DNA of 64,000 bases from an uncultured Clostridia bacterium (GCA_934169775.1 CAKPOI010000004.1:17094-81093); one strand, 5' to 3'; counted from the stretch's first letter, positions 1 to 8,570 are shown. Translations and numbers: made by a program. The notes: a model not told the origin generated them from the sequence alone.

Positions 1-102
1 TATTGTGGCTAATAGCTTGTTTATCTGTTCTTTTTCTTCTAGCTCTTTTATCTTTTTTTCTGTTTGCTCATTTGTTTCGTATATTTGCCATTTTTTTGTC
101 AT
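1..102 (-). CDS. recJ: Single-stranded-DNA exonuclease RecJ, N-terminal fragment (probable)
   Basis: Only the first 34 codons lie in the window; the gene runs off the left edge on the minus strand. The ATG at 102 follows an AAGGAACG ribosome binding site. The start reads MTKKWQIYETNE and continues to a KLLATI segment, which resembles the beginning of clostridial RecJ proteins (KKW, then LLA before the first DHH motif). RecJ degrades single-stranded DNA 5' to 3' during recombination and repair. None of the catalytic DHH/DHHA1 motifs are visible, so the call rests on N-terminal resemblance alone. Confidence 0.5.
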   Translation of the reverse strand, partial: MTKKWQIYETNEQTEKKIKELEEKEQINKLLATI

Positions 103-190
103 TTCTAACTTCGTTCCTTTCGTACTTTTTTATGCTTTGCTTTTTTTATTTTATTGTTCTTATTTCTCGCTTCTTATTTTTTTCTTTTAC

Positions 191-240
191 TATTTTACTA
201 TATCTAAAAAAAAATAGCAATGTTTAAGTTGCTATTTTTT
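191..240. repeat. 50-bp flanking direct repeat, copy 1
   Basis: Same length and orientation as 1986-2035, with about 8 mismatches in 50. It ends in a perfect 12-bp inverted repeat (AAAAAATAGCAA, 209-220; complement 229-240). The pair brackets the gene at 282-1949. Confidence 0.75.
206..240. terminator. Bidirectional rho-independent terminator
   Basis: A 12-bp perfect stem with an 8-nt TGTTTAAG loop carries an A-tract on one side and a T-tract on the other. It lies just beyond the stop of the minus-strand gene at 282-1949. Confidence 0.75.
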
Positions 241-281
241 ATCTATATAAGTGTAAATTTTATTAATGTTGGCTTTTGCTA

Positions 282-1949
282 TTATATTATTTGCATTTTT
301 ACTTCTTTGCCTTTAAATGCAAATACCATTTTTGTTATGTTTGTATATCCTTTTTCTTGTAAATCTTCTTCGTATTTTCTTTCTTCTATTTGTTTCTTTG
401 CATTTTCTATCATATCTTCTATTGTTTTTTCTTCTTTATTTTCTAATACTTTGAATTCCATTATAAAACTGTTTCCATTTTTGTCTTTTGGCTCTAGCAT
501 TATATCATATCTTCCATATCCTGATTCTCTATTTGATTTTACATAGTAACTATCTTTTAGTCCTACTAACATTCCTAATACAAATGCATGATAAAAGTTT
601 TCTGCTGTGTTTTCTCCTACATCCATATAACTGAACATTTGGCGTACTAATATTTCAAATTTCTTTTCAAATTCTTTTAAATTTAATGTTATTAAGTCTT
701 TTAATATTGTGTTTAAATTGTTTCCTATTACTTTATCATTAAACCATTCTCTTACTATGGTTTGGAATAAGAATTTTATTTCATAATTTGGTATTTTTAC
801 TTTGTATATTCCTGTTGCTAAATCTACTACTTCTGTTACTTTTAAATATCCTGTTCCTAATAATAGTCCCCAGATATTTTCTTCGTTTTGCTCTATTCCT
901 ACTATTACTGTGTCTAAATTTATTGGTACTTCTATTTCTTCATCTCGTAATAATTGCTCTATTTTTTCTTTTACTGTTACACTATTTTTTAGTATTAATT
1001 TTATTAAGTCATTTGAACTTGTGTTTACCCAGTATGGTACTAATTCTTTTCTATTTAAATAATTTAATATACTCCATGGATTATATATTCCTTTTGTATT
1101 TCCTATTGTATATCCATCATACCATTTTTTTATTTCTTCTTTTTGGTCTTGAACCTCAAAGTCTTGTATAATTTTATCCATTTCTTTTTCTGTTATCCCA
1201 AAGTCATCACTGAATTCGTCATCTAATACTGTATATACGTCAAAGTTGTTTGCTCCACTAAATATACTTTCTTTGGCTACTCTTGATACTCCTGTTAATA
1301 CCGTTTTTTCTAAGCATATGTTATCTTTGAATGTTGTTCCATAAAATGTTTTGAAAAATGATATTCCTTTTTCATAATAACCATTTACATATGCTGTTTG
1401 TAAAGGTACATCATATTCATCTAAAAATAACATTACTGGCTTATCATAATATCTGTTTAAATATTTACTTAGTGTTTTTATACTATTTCTTAATACTATT
1501 TCATCTTCTTTATATGATAATATTTCTTTTATTTGTTCTTTTTCAAATGGATATATTTTGTCACTATCTAATAAGTAAATGTGTTCTAAATACATATCTG
1601 ATATTGCTGTTTTTAGATTTAATATCATATTTTCATAATTTACTTCTGCTACATCTTTTAGTGTTAAATATATACATGGATAATATCCTAGCTTTGATGT
1701 GTATTTTTCGTCTTGCTCCATTATTTTTAATCCTTCAAATATTTCTTTACTGTCTTTTTTTGTGCAGTCAAAATAGTATCTTAACATACTCATATTTAGT
1801 GTTTTTCCGAATCTTCTTGGTCTTGTTACTAATATTACTGATGCCTCATTGTCTATTATGTCTTTTATATACATCGTTTTGTCTATATAATAATTTTTTC
1901 TTATTCTTAATGCTCTAAAATCACTTTGTCCTATTCCTATTCCATACAT
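282..1949 (-). CDS. AAA-ATPase-like protein with C-terminal PD-(D/E)XK nuclease domain (DUF1703 type)
   Basis: The 555-residue protein belongs to a family that is multi-copy in gut anaerobes and is of unknown role. An AAA-ATPase-like half begins GIGIGQSDFRALR and has a P-loop RPRRFGKT near residues 43-50 and a Walker B-like MLFLDEYD near 172-179. The C-terminal half carries GRYDIML (about residue 493) followed by FIMEFKV, matching the D...ExK pattern of PD-(D/E)XK nucleases. An AAAGGAGA site precedes the ATG. It is a single-gene unit flanked by near-identical hairpin-bearing direct repeats, which suggests movement or duplication as a cassette. The nuclease activity is inferred from motifs. 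Confidence 0.85.
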   Translation of the reverse strand: MYGIGIGQSDFRALRIRKNYYIDKTMYIKDIIDNEASVILVTRPRRFGKTLNMSMLRYYFDCTKKDSKEIFEGLKIMEQDEKYTSKLGYYPCIYLTLKDVAEVNYENMILNLKTAISDMYLEHIYLLDSDKIYPFEKEQIKEILSYKEDEIVLRNSIKTLSKYLNRYYDKPVMLFLDEYDVPLQTAYVNGYYEKGISFFKTFYGTTFKDNICLEKTVLTGVSRVAKESIFSGANNFDVYTVLDDEFSDDFGITEKEMDKIIQDFEVQDQKEEIKKWYDGYTIGNTKGIYNPWSILNYLNRKELVPYWVNTSSNDLIKLILKNSVTVKEKIEQLLRDEEIEVPINLDTVIVGIEQNEENIWGLLLGTGYLKVTEVVDLATGIYKVKIPNYEIKFLFQTIVREWFNDKVIGNNLNTILKDLITLNLKEFEKKFEILVRQMFSYMDVGENTAENFYHAFVLGMLVGLKDSYYVKSNRESGYGRYDIMLEPKDKNGNSFIMEFKVLENKEEKTIEDMIENAKKQIEERKYEEDLQEKGYTNITKMVFAFKGKEVKMQII

Positions 1950-1985
1950 GTTTACAGTCTCCTTTCTTTTCTAAATCTTTTTTCT

Positions 1986-2035
1986 TATTTTACTACATAA
2001 TGCAAAAAATAGCAATGTTTGAATTGCTATTTTTT
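1986..2035. repeat. 50-bp flanking direct repeat, copy 2
   Basis: Counterpart of 191-240. It shares TATTTTACTA at the left end and the AAAAAATAGCAA/TTGCTATTTTTT stem at the right end. It lies upstream of the ATPase/nuclease gene start. Confidence 0.75.
2004..2035. terminator. Bidirectional rho-independent terminator
   Basis: A 12-bp perfect stem (2004-2015 and 2024-2035) with loop TGTTTGAA ends in a T-run. It lies downstream of the minus-strand gene at 2086-2742 and upstream of the ATPase/nuclease gene. Confidence 0.75.
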
Positions 2036-2085
2036 GAGGACTTTTATGTTTTTTATTGCTTGCTGTTAATGTTAATTTTGTGCTT

Positions 2086-2742
2086 TTATAGGCCTTCTCC
2101 ACATACTACTACGGCACGAGAACCATTATCTTTTCCATATGAATTACTACTGCCGTCATTATTATTAGAATAAAGTACACCAAAACATCCTCTCCTAAGT
2201 ATCGGAGCACCTGCAGATGGATATTGAGTATTTACTCCAAATTTTCCAATTCCATCTCCTGCTTTTGAAACATATGATTCATATTTATTATAATATCTAG
2301 CATCTGCATTAAATATAACATTCATATTTGAGTTTGATGCTGGATATATTCCAGCAACATATTCAAGACTTTCGTGTCCTAATTGCTTTATTCCTGATTC
2401 ATTTCCTGTTGTTGTATCATTTGTACTTGTTGTTATTGTTCCATATTTAGAATATGATAAAATTCCTGCTGTCCCAAATTCTGTACTTAATGCCATATGG
2501 CAATCTATTCCATTTCCTGTTGTATCTACATATTTATCATCAAAAGTTACTGTTTTTCCTAATGTTCCATTTTGTGTTTCCATTCTTCTAATTGCTTTAA
2601 AATAGTTATTTGGTGTAGTATTGGTTAGACTTTTTCCTCCTTTATTTGCTTGTAATCCTGCATTTGCTTTATTTGGCATAACTATTATTGCCATAATAGT
2701 TATTATTGATATTATTAATATATTTCTAATTTTTATATTCAT
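2086..2742 (-). CDS. Secreted FGE-like (SUMF1/C-type-lectin-like fold) surface protein
   Basis: A 218-residue protein with a signal peptide (residues 1-28, ending in KANA). It keeps the pattern of a large family of Firmicute surface proteins related to formylglycine-generating enzyme: a CHMALSTEFGTAGILSYSKYG block, then GHESLEYVAGIY, an RRGCFGVL block and a terminal SRAVVV strand. These correspond to the second half of the fold. The upstream gene, 20 bp away, ends with the first-half motif GYWMSKYEVQ, so the two proteins may be complementary halves. No catalytic role is claimed. The ATG follows GGAAGGAAG. Confidence 0.6.
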   Translation of the reverse strand: MNIKIRNILIISIITIMAIIVMPNKANAGLQANKGGKSLTNTTPNNYFKAIRRMETQNGTLGKTVTFDDKYVDTTGNGIDCHMALSTEFGTAGILSYSKYGTITTSTNDTTTGNESGIKQLGHESLEYVAGIYPASNSNMNVIFNADARYYNKYESYVSKAGDGIGKFGVNTQYPSAGAPILRRGCFGVLYSNNNDGSSNSYGKDNGSRAVVVCGEGL

Positions 2743-2761
2743 TTTTTCTTCTTCCTTCCTT

Positions 2762-4951
2762 TTAATCTATTGTACCTTGAACTTCATATTTACTCATCCA
2801 GTATCCTGCTAGTTGTTTACCTGCAAATGTAAAACTTTCTGGTATTACATAGCCGTAGTCCGCTGTTGTTTTTGATGTTGGTATAAATTTAACTTTTGCT
2901 ATATTGTATTTTTCGTACAATTCTTCGTCTTCATTGTATTCATATCTTGGTACATATGTCCAATATGAAATTAGTTCATTACCACTTGCATCTGTTCCTT
3001 TTGTTACTATATTTGCCCATTTTTTGTTTTCATAATCATACCAGTTGTTAGGCATATTTGTTGCATTTCCTTTGCTGTCCAATTTTATTTTTTCTCCTAT
3101 TTGCTCATTATTTCCTTGGTCATCATATGTGACATAATATGTGCAGTCTGGATTAAATCCACTTAAATCTACTTTTATTATATTTACTGGTAAATCTGTT
3201 GTTTTCATTGCTCCAACCATTCTGTTATTTTCTTCACTATATAAACAAATTTCATTTTCTTTATTATTGTCTAGATTTTTTATTTTATATGGTAAGCTTA
3301 TACCTGTTTTACTCTTTTCACCATTTACATATATAGTATATGTCCCACTTGGTTTTGTTGTTGTTACTTCATATTCTGAATTTGCTACAGTGAGTTTAAC
3401 TTCTTCTAAGTCTGATTTTTCGCTAAATTGTACTTCATATTTACTCATCCAATATCCAGGTAAAACTTTTTCATTAAATGTAAAACTTTCTGGTATTACA
3501 TATCCATAGTCTGCTGTTGTTTGTAATGTTGAAATAAATCTAACTTTTGCTATATTGTACTTTTCGTATAATTCTTCGTCTTCATTGTATTCATATCTTG
3601 GTACATATGTCCAATATGTTACATTATTTTCGTTTACAGTTACTAAGTTTGCCCATATTTTTTCTTCATAATTATACCAATTTACTGGTGCTGATATTTT
3701 GTCCATTCTTCCTGCTATTGTTTCTTTTCCATTATTATCATATGTTACATAATATGTTTTTTCTTTATCAAATCCACTTGTGTCAACATTTATAACACTT
3801 TTTGCCATTTTTCTTTCTCTTCCAACCATTCTGTTATTTGTTTCGCTATATATGCATACATCATATATTTTGGTTGCTTTTAAGTTATCTATTTTATATT
3901 CTGTGTCTAAACTTTGGTGTTCCTTATATTTTACTCCATCTAAATATATTGTATACAGTCCACTTGGATTTGTTGTTCCGACTTGTATTGCTTGTTCTAA
4001 TGATTTTGTTTTTAATTGTTCTAATCCATTTGTTTCTGAAAATTGTACTTCGTATTTGCTTACCCAATATCCTTTTAATTTTTTATCTGCAAATTTAAAC
4101 CCTTCTGATAATTCGCATGAACTTACATCTACTTCTCGATCACCTGAATCTGTTGACATTGTGCATTTGTCATTTAAATCTACAAAATATGCTTCTGCAC
4201 TACTGCTTCCTGCATTGTATTTATATCTTGGTACCCATGTCCAATACGTTACATCACTTTCTGTTACTGTTACTACATTTCCCCATATTTTGTTTTCATA
4301 ATTATGCCATCCTGTTGTTGGCTTTTCTACTTTGTCTATTCTTCCATATATTGTTTCATTATTTCCGTTTTCATCATATGTTACATAATATGTGGCTTCT
4401 GGATTAAATCCACTTAAATCTGGTTCATAATAGTATAAATTTCCTGTTTTGGTATATTCACTTTCTGGTATATCATATTTTGGTGTATCATCACCTTTAT
4501 TATCATCTTTTCCAGAATCTTCTGTGTAGCCTGTAACATTTAAGTTACTGTCTACTGTTATTACCACATCTTTTGATAGTTTTGATACTCTTTTTTGGTA
4601 TGTTATCGCTCCTGGAAATTTGTCTTCTTCATCTCCTAATGCCTCTCCTATTATGGCATCTTTGTCTTTTTGATTTCCGTAATTTTTTCGAATTGCTTCT
4701 AGTGTTTTGCTTACTGTTACTTTGTCTCTTTCTCCATTGTTTTCTGTAATTACTTCCATTAGTGCTACTTTTACTTCTTCTGTTTTTTGGGATATTACAG
4801 TCTTTTCTTTTGATTCTGAAGCTCTTTTTAGTATTCCATTATCTCCTGTTAAAGCTGCAATTGCTACTCCTGCTAGTATTAATAGAATTACTATTGTAAT
4901 CACGAGTGCAATTAATGTGATTCCTTTTGCCCCTTTTTCTTTCCTTAACAT
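2762..4951 (-). CDS. Type IV pilin-like (prepilin N-terminus) surface protein with three tandem repeats
   Basis: The 729-residue protein starts with a class III signal peptide: KG then ITLIALVITIVILL, with predicted prepilin peptidase cleavage between Gly10 and Ile11. The usual Glu at mature position 5 is absent (Ala). After a 150-residue stalk come three repeats at about 178-389, 390-594 and 595-729. Each contains YYVTYD, an NYE-K-W block, YWTWVPRY or YWTYVPRY, and GYW-SKYEVQ. The third stops right after that motif. The repeats resemble the first half of the FGE-like fold. It is probably a surface filament or adhesin subunit; no pilus assembly ATPase is in the window. GAGAGGAG precedes the ATG. 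Confidence 0.7.
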   Translation of the reverse strand: MLRKEKGAKGITLIALVITIVILLILAGVAIAALTGDNGILKRASESKEKTVISQKTEEVKVALMEVITENNGERDKVTVSKTLEAIRKNYGNQKDKDAIIGEALGDEEDKFPGAITYQKRVSKLSKDVVITVDSNLNVTGYTEDSGKDDNKGDDTPKYDIPESEYTKTGNLYYYEPDLSGFNPEATYYVTYDENGNNETIYGRIDKVEKPTTGWHNYENKIWGNVVTVTESDVTYWTWVPRYKYNAGSSSAEAYFVDLNDKCTMSTDSGDREVDVSSCELSEGFKFADKKLKGYWVSKYEVQFSETNGLEQLKTKSLEQAIQVGTTNPSGLYTIYLDGVKYKEHQSLDTEYKIDNLKATKIYDVCIYSETNNRMVGRERKMAKSVINVDTSGFDKEKTYYVTYDNNGKETIAGRMDKISAPVNWYNYEEKIWANLVTVNENNVTYWTYVPRYEYNEDEELYEKYNIAKVRFISTLQTTADYGYVIPESFTFNEKVLPGYWMSKYEVQFSEKSDLEEVKLTVANSEYEVTTTKPSGTYTIYVNGEKSKTGISLPYKIKNLDNNKENEICLYSEENNRMVGAMKTTDLPVNIIKVDLSGFNPDCTYYVTYDDQGNNEQIGEKIKLDSKGNATNMPNNWYDYENKKWANIVTKGTDASGNELISYWTYVPRYEYNEDEELYEKYNIAKVKFIPTSKTTADYGYVIPESFTFAGKQLAGYWMSKYEVQGTID

Positions 4952-5005
4952 TATATAATCTCCTCTCTTGTTATTATTTTTTACAGGCTGTTTCTGTATA
5001 ATTTT

Positions 5006-5034
5006 AGTATAGCAAATTTATTATCCATTTTCAA
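5006..5034 (-). promoter_or_regulatory. SigA-type promoter of the pilin-like operon
   Basis: On the minus strand, TTGAAA (5029-5034), a 17-bp spacer and TATACT (5006-5011). Immediately upstream, GTAAT recurs at 5050, 5061, 5072 and 5083 on the plus strand, an 11-bp period in a T-tract background that looks like an UP element or curved DNA. Confidence 0.7.
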
Positions 5035-5190
5035 TATTTAAAATTATTTGTAATATATTTGTAATTTTTTTGTAATTTTTTTGTAATTTTTAAATATTTT
5101 CTTCTTTTTTGGAGATACTATTAATAAAAAGCTTTGCATATTATTTTTAATTAATAAATGCGTATAAAGCATGAAAGGAACGTGTTTTAA

Positions 5191-5964
5191 TTGAAAAATA
5201 GAAAAAAATCTTGGTATATTATCATAACTGTTATTTTATTGTTTGCTTGTATATTGGCTTTTATGTTTTTTAAGAATAAAATTACAGGAAAAAACGAAAC
5301 TTCAAAACAAGAAAATCAAACTGAACAAAATCAATATAAGGCAGAAAAAGCAGCTGCCTCAGAACAGAATTCAACAGATAATAGTAAAAATACTAATAAA
5401 TCTATTGAGCAAAATAATAGTGTAGCAAATAGTCAAATTGATGAAAGTACATCTAATAGTTCTGGTTCTTCTAATAGTTCTTCTGACGATCTAGGTAAAC
5501 AATATGTAGAAACTCAAATTGCTACTTTTACAACAAAAATTTATACAAAAGATGAGGCTAGACAAAATAATATGCAAATTACTGCTTCTAGGTTGAATAA
5601 TCATGTTGTGAAAAATGGTTCTACTTTTTCTTTTTGCAATACTTTAGGGCCTTCTTCTACTAAAAATGGCTACAGAGAAGCTGATATTTTTGACAATGAT
5701 GGTAATAAAAAGAAAGGCCTTGGTGGTGGTAATTGCCAAATTAGTAGTACTCTTTATAATGCTGTTTTGTCTGTTCCTTCTCTTTCTGTTATTGAGCGTC
5801 ATGAACATAGTAATAATGTTCCTTATGTAAAAAAAGGTAAAGATGCTGCTGTGGCCTATGGTAGTTATGATTTTAAATTTTCTAATAATTCTGGTAATGA
5901 TATAAAGTTAGTTTTTAATGTTTCATCTGACTATGTTACTGCTACAATTTATAAATTGGAATAA
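5191..5964 (+). CDS. VanW-family membrane-anchored protein
   Basis: The 257-residue protein starts at TTG, chosen because AAAGGAACG lies 10 nt upstream and no ATG fits. One membrane segment spans residues 8-27, followed by a Gln/Asn/Ser-rich linker to about 105 and a VanW domain. Family motifs present are NGSTFSFCNTLG, GGGNCQISSTLYNAVL, IERHEHSNNVPY and a C-terminal YDFKFSN. VanW proteins accompany some vancomycin-resistance clusters, but most copies, like this one with no van genes nearby, are envelope proteins of unknown biochemical role. Confidence 0.85.
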   Translation: MKNRKKSWYIIITVILLFACILAFMFFKNKITGKNETSKQENQTEQNQYKAEKAAASEQNSTDNSKNTNKSIEQNNSVANSQIDESTSNSSGSSNSSSDDLGKQYVETQIATFTTKIYTKDEARQNNMQITASRLNNHVVKNGSTFSFCNTLGPSSTKNGYREADIFDNDGNKKKGLGGGNCQISSTLYNAVLSVPSLSVIERHEHSNNVPYVKKGKDAAVAYGSYDFKFSNNSGNDIKLVFNVSSDYVTATIYKLE

Positions 5965-5978
5965 TTTTTGTTATACTT

Positions 5979-6027
5979 GTATCTTATGATTTTAACTTGA
6001 TTGGTTTTAATTTATAAGATACTTTTT
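5979..6027 (+). terminator. Rho-independent terminator after the vanW-family gene
   Basis: A perfect 9-bp stem GTATCTTAT (5979-5987) / ATAAGATAC (6014-6022) is followed by TTTTTATT. The loop is long, 26 nt. Confidence 0.6.
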
Positions 6028-6084
6028 ATTATATTTACTGTTCTATGTTTTCTCGTTTTGCATATATTTTATTGGTGAATTAAT

Positions 6085-7590
6085 TTGAGAAAAGCAAAAA
6101 TTTTTATAATAAATGGTATAATTTTAACATCATCTTCACTTTTGATACGTGGAGTAAGTCTTATTTTTAGTATATATGTTGCGAATAAAGTTGGTCAGGA
6201 AGCAATTGGAATTTTTAGCTTAGTTATGTCTGTTTATAGTTTTGCAATTACATTTGCAACTTCTGGAATTGGCCTTGCGTGTACATGTATAGTATCTGAT
6301 GAGTTTGCTAAAAATAATTATGAAAAAGGTCTTAAATCTGTAAAAGTGTGCATATTTCATGCTTTGATTCTTGGCATTTTTGCAAGTCTTGCTCTTATTT
6401 TTATTGCCCCTGTGGTTTCTGGAAATTGGTTAAAAGGTAGTGTTTCTAATATGCCTATTTATTCGATTTCGTTAGGATTGCCTCTTATTAGTGTGTCTGC
6501 TGTTATTAATGGATATCTTACAAGTATTGGAAAATCATATAAATGTGCTGTTGCTCAATGTCTTGAATTAACTGTAAAAATCGTTGCTACTTTTTTCTTG
6601 CTTAATTTTTCTATTTCTAAAGGAATTGATGCAATTTGTACTAGCTTAATTATTGGTGATGTTATTTCAGAAGTTTTTTCTTTTTCTTTAAATTTACTTT
6701 TTTATTTTTTAGAAAAGAGAAAATTTCGTTTTTCTCGTGGATCTTATGAAGATTTGAATAAAAGAATTTTTAAAATATCTTTTCCTGTTGCAATAACTTC
6801 TTACATTCGTTCTGGCTTGTCTTCTTTAAAGCAATTTTTGATTCCTGCTCGACTTCAGGCTTCAGGACTTAATTATTCCTTGGCTATTTCTAAATATGGC
6901 TTGATTAATGGTATGGTTATGCCTGTTGTTATGTTTTCTAGTTTTTTTATTAACTCTTTTAGTAGTTTGCTTATTCCTGAATATGCTAGATTGCTGTCTG
7001 GTAAGAATTTTAATAGAATGAAAACTGTTTGCTATAAGATTTTTTATGTTACTTTTGCTTTTTCTTTTTTAGTTGCTTCTATATTTTTGTTTTTTGCGAA
7101 TGAGCTTAGTTTAATGATTTATAAGAACTTGGAAATTGCTTCTTTTTTAAGAGTGTTTTCTTTTTTGATTGTTTTTATGTATATTGATAATATTATTGAT
7201 GGTATTTTAAAAGGCATTGGTAAACAGTTTGGTAGTATGACTATAAATATTTGTGATTTAGTAATCACTATTTTAATTATATTTTTTGTTGTTCCTAAAT
7301 TTAGTATAACTGGTTATGTGCTTAGTATTTTTATTAGTGAGATTTTTAACTTTTTTGCTAGTTTTATTTTACTAAAAAAGAGTATTAATTTTAAATTTGA
7401 ATTTCTGTCTTTCTGTATAAAACCTTTTATGGCTAGCTTGTTTGCCTTTTTGGTTGTTAAACTTTTTTCTATTTCTTTTGATAATTTTTATATTTCTTCT
7501 ATTTTTAGAATTGTCTTTTTTGCTATTGTTTATGTCCTTGTAGTGCTTTTGGGGACGGAGTTAAAAAGCATCATTAAAGATCAAAAATGA
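6085..7590 (+). CDS. SpoVB-like lipid-linked oligosaccharide/peptidoglycan flippase (MVF/polysaccharide biosynthesis family)
   Basis: A 501-residue integral membrane protein with about 12-14 hydrophobic segments. The N-terminus matches the polysaccharide biosynthesis/SpoVB family (SSLLIRGVSLIFSIYVANKVGQ, from about residue 13). Family members move lipid-linked sugar precursors across the membrane; SpoVB acts in spore cortex formation. The start is TTG with only a weak upstream site, so it is uncertain. The last residues and the stop are encoded inside the left arm of a GGGGACGGA palindromic repeat (7541-7573), so the C-terminus appears to have been rewritten by the repeat. It is monocistronic. 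Confidence 0.8.
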   Translation: MRKAKIFIINGIILTSSSLLIRGVSLIFSIYVANKVGQEAIGIFSLVMSVYSFAITFATSGIGLACTCIVSDEFAKNNYEKGLKSVKVCIFHALILGIFASLALIFIAPVVSGNWLKGSVSNMPIYSISLGLPLISVSAVINGYLTSIGKSYKCAVAQCLELTVKIVATFFLLNFSISKGIDAICTSLIIGDVISEVFSFSLNLLFYFLEKRKFRFSRGSYEDLNKRIFKISFPVAITSYIRSGLSSLKQFLIPARLQASGLNYSLAISKYGLINGMVMPVVMFSSFFINSFSSLLIPEYARLLSGKNFNRMKTVCYKIFYVTFAFSFLVASIFLFFANELSLMIYKNLEIASFLRVFSFLIVFMYIDNIIDGILKGIGKQFGSMTINICDLVITILIIFFVVPKFSITGYVLSIFISEIFNFFASFILLKKSINFKFEFLSFCIKPFMASLFAFLVVKLFSISFDNFYISSIFRIVFFAIVYVLVVLLGTELKSIIKDQK

Positions 7591-7627
7591 AGTTTGATGT
7601 TTTTTGAGTCCGGCCCCAAAAGTATTA
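7541..7627. repeat. GGGGACGGA-type palindromic repeat (copy A)
   Basis: The arms 7541-7573 and 7595-7627 are inverted repeats matching at 27 of 33 positions. The cores are CTTTTGGGGACGGAGT and the complementary GAGTCCGGCCCCAAAAG. It overlaps the end of the flippase gene and may also terminate transcription. A related TTTTTGCTCCGTCCACAA block follows near 7667-7684. Confidence 0.8.
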
Positions 7628-7694
7628 AAATTTTAATGAATTTGAAATTGAGTAGTTGATGATTATTTTTGCTCCGTCCACAATTCATTACCTA

Positions 7695-7723
7695 TTGATT
7701 TTATTGTTGTTTTATTTTATAAT
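7695..7723 (+). promoter_or_regulatory. SigA-type promoter for the BI-1 gene
   Basis: TTGATT (7695-7700), a 17-bp spacer and TATAAT (7718-7723), 38 bp upstream of the chosen ATG. Confidence 0.7.
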
Positions 7724-7760
7724 TACCTTGTAGAGATTTATGTGGAAAGGAGGTTGTTTT

Positions 7761-8477
7761 ATGCAAAATTATGACGAAAATATTAATCAAAATAATGAAG
7801 AATATAATAATGTAATTATTGATAAGAGTACTGAAAATAAAATTTTTGGTAAGACTTTTTTTTGGATGTTCTTGGGACTTTTGGGTAGTGCTATTGTTGC
7901 CGCTTATACTTATTATTCTGGACTTATAGTAAATATTGTTGTAGGTGGTTCTTGGGGTGCTCTTTTAGTTTTGGAACTTGCAGTTGTTATTATTTTTAGC
8001 TTATGCTTTAGAAAGCTTTCTCCTACTGCTGTTGGCATCTTGTATTTTCTGTATTCAATGATTAATGGTGTAACTTTATGTACGATTTTTGCTGTTTATG
8101 AATTGAATTCTATTATTTCTTTGTTTGTTGTGTCTGCTTTGATTTTTGCCGCTTTAGGTTACATTGGATATAAAACAGATAAAGATTTGAGTAGTTGGGG
8201 CACTTACATTACTGTATTTTTGATTGCTGGTCTTATTCTTAGTATTTTAAATTTGTTTATCTTTAAAAGTACTGGTCTTGATCTTATTTTGGATTGGATT
8301 ATTCTTGCAGTATTTTTTGGTGTTACTGTTTATGATACTAATAAGATTAAAGTTTTAGAAAATGACCCTAGTATTGATACTAATAAAGTTCATATTTATT
8401 GCGCTATGCAATTATATTTAGATTTTATTAATATCTTTTTACGTATTCTTTCTATTTTTGGAAAGAGAAGAGATTAA
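7761..8477 (+). CDS. Bax inhibitor-1 (BI-1/YccA) family membrane protein
   Basis: A 238-residue protein with seven hydrophobic segments after a 35-residue acidic, Asn-rich N-terminus. Features of the BI-1 family include KTFFWMFLGLL at the first segment, LSSWGTY mid-protein and FFGVTVYDTNKIKVL near the end. Family members are pH-sensitive membrane proteins linked to ion leak and stress tolerance; bacterial roles are poorly defined. An ATG at 7740 is in frame but sits before the AAAGGAGG site, so the ATG at 7761 is chosen. Confidence 0.85.
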   Translation: MQNYDENINQNNEEYNNVIIDKSTENKIFGKTFFWMFLGLLGSAIVAAYTYYSGLIVNIVVGGSWGALLVLELAVVIIFSLCFRKLSPTAVGILYFLYSMINGVTLCTIFAVYELNSIISLFVVSALIFAALGYIGYKTDKDLSSWGTYITVFLIAGLILSILNLFIFKSTGLDLILDWIILAVFFGVTVYDTNKIKVLENDPSIDTNKVHIYCAMQLYLDFINIFLRILSIFGKRRD

Positions 8478-8528
8478 AATTTCTTGATTAAGGATAAGCT
8501 AAAAATAATAGTAAACAATGATTAGTTG

Positions 8529-8560
8529 TAGAGTAGGTTTTGCAGCCTACTCTATTTTTA
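8529..8560 (+). terminator. Rho-independent terminator after the BI-1 gene
   Basis: A perfect 9-bp stem TAGAGTAGG (8529-8537) / CCTACTCTA (8546-8554), loop TTTTGCAG, followed by TTTTTA. Confidence 0.85.
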
Positions 8561-8570
8561 GAGTTGTTTT

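Noticed and set aside
4952..5190. Riboswitch in the leader between the pilin-like and vanW-family genes
   Set aside because: Only promoter elements and T-tracts are seen; no conserved aptamer core.
5191..5964. Vancomycin resistance from the VanW and VanZ proteins
   Set aside because: No vanHAX or regulatory genes; both families are common envelope proteins in susceptible Clostridia.
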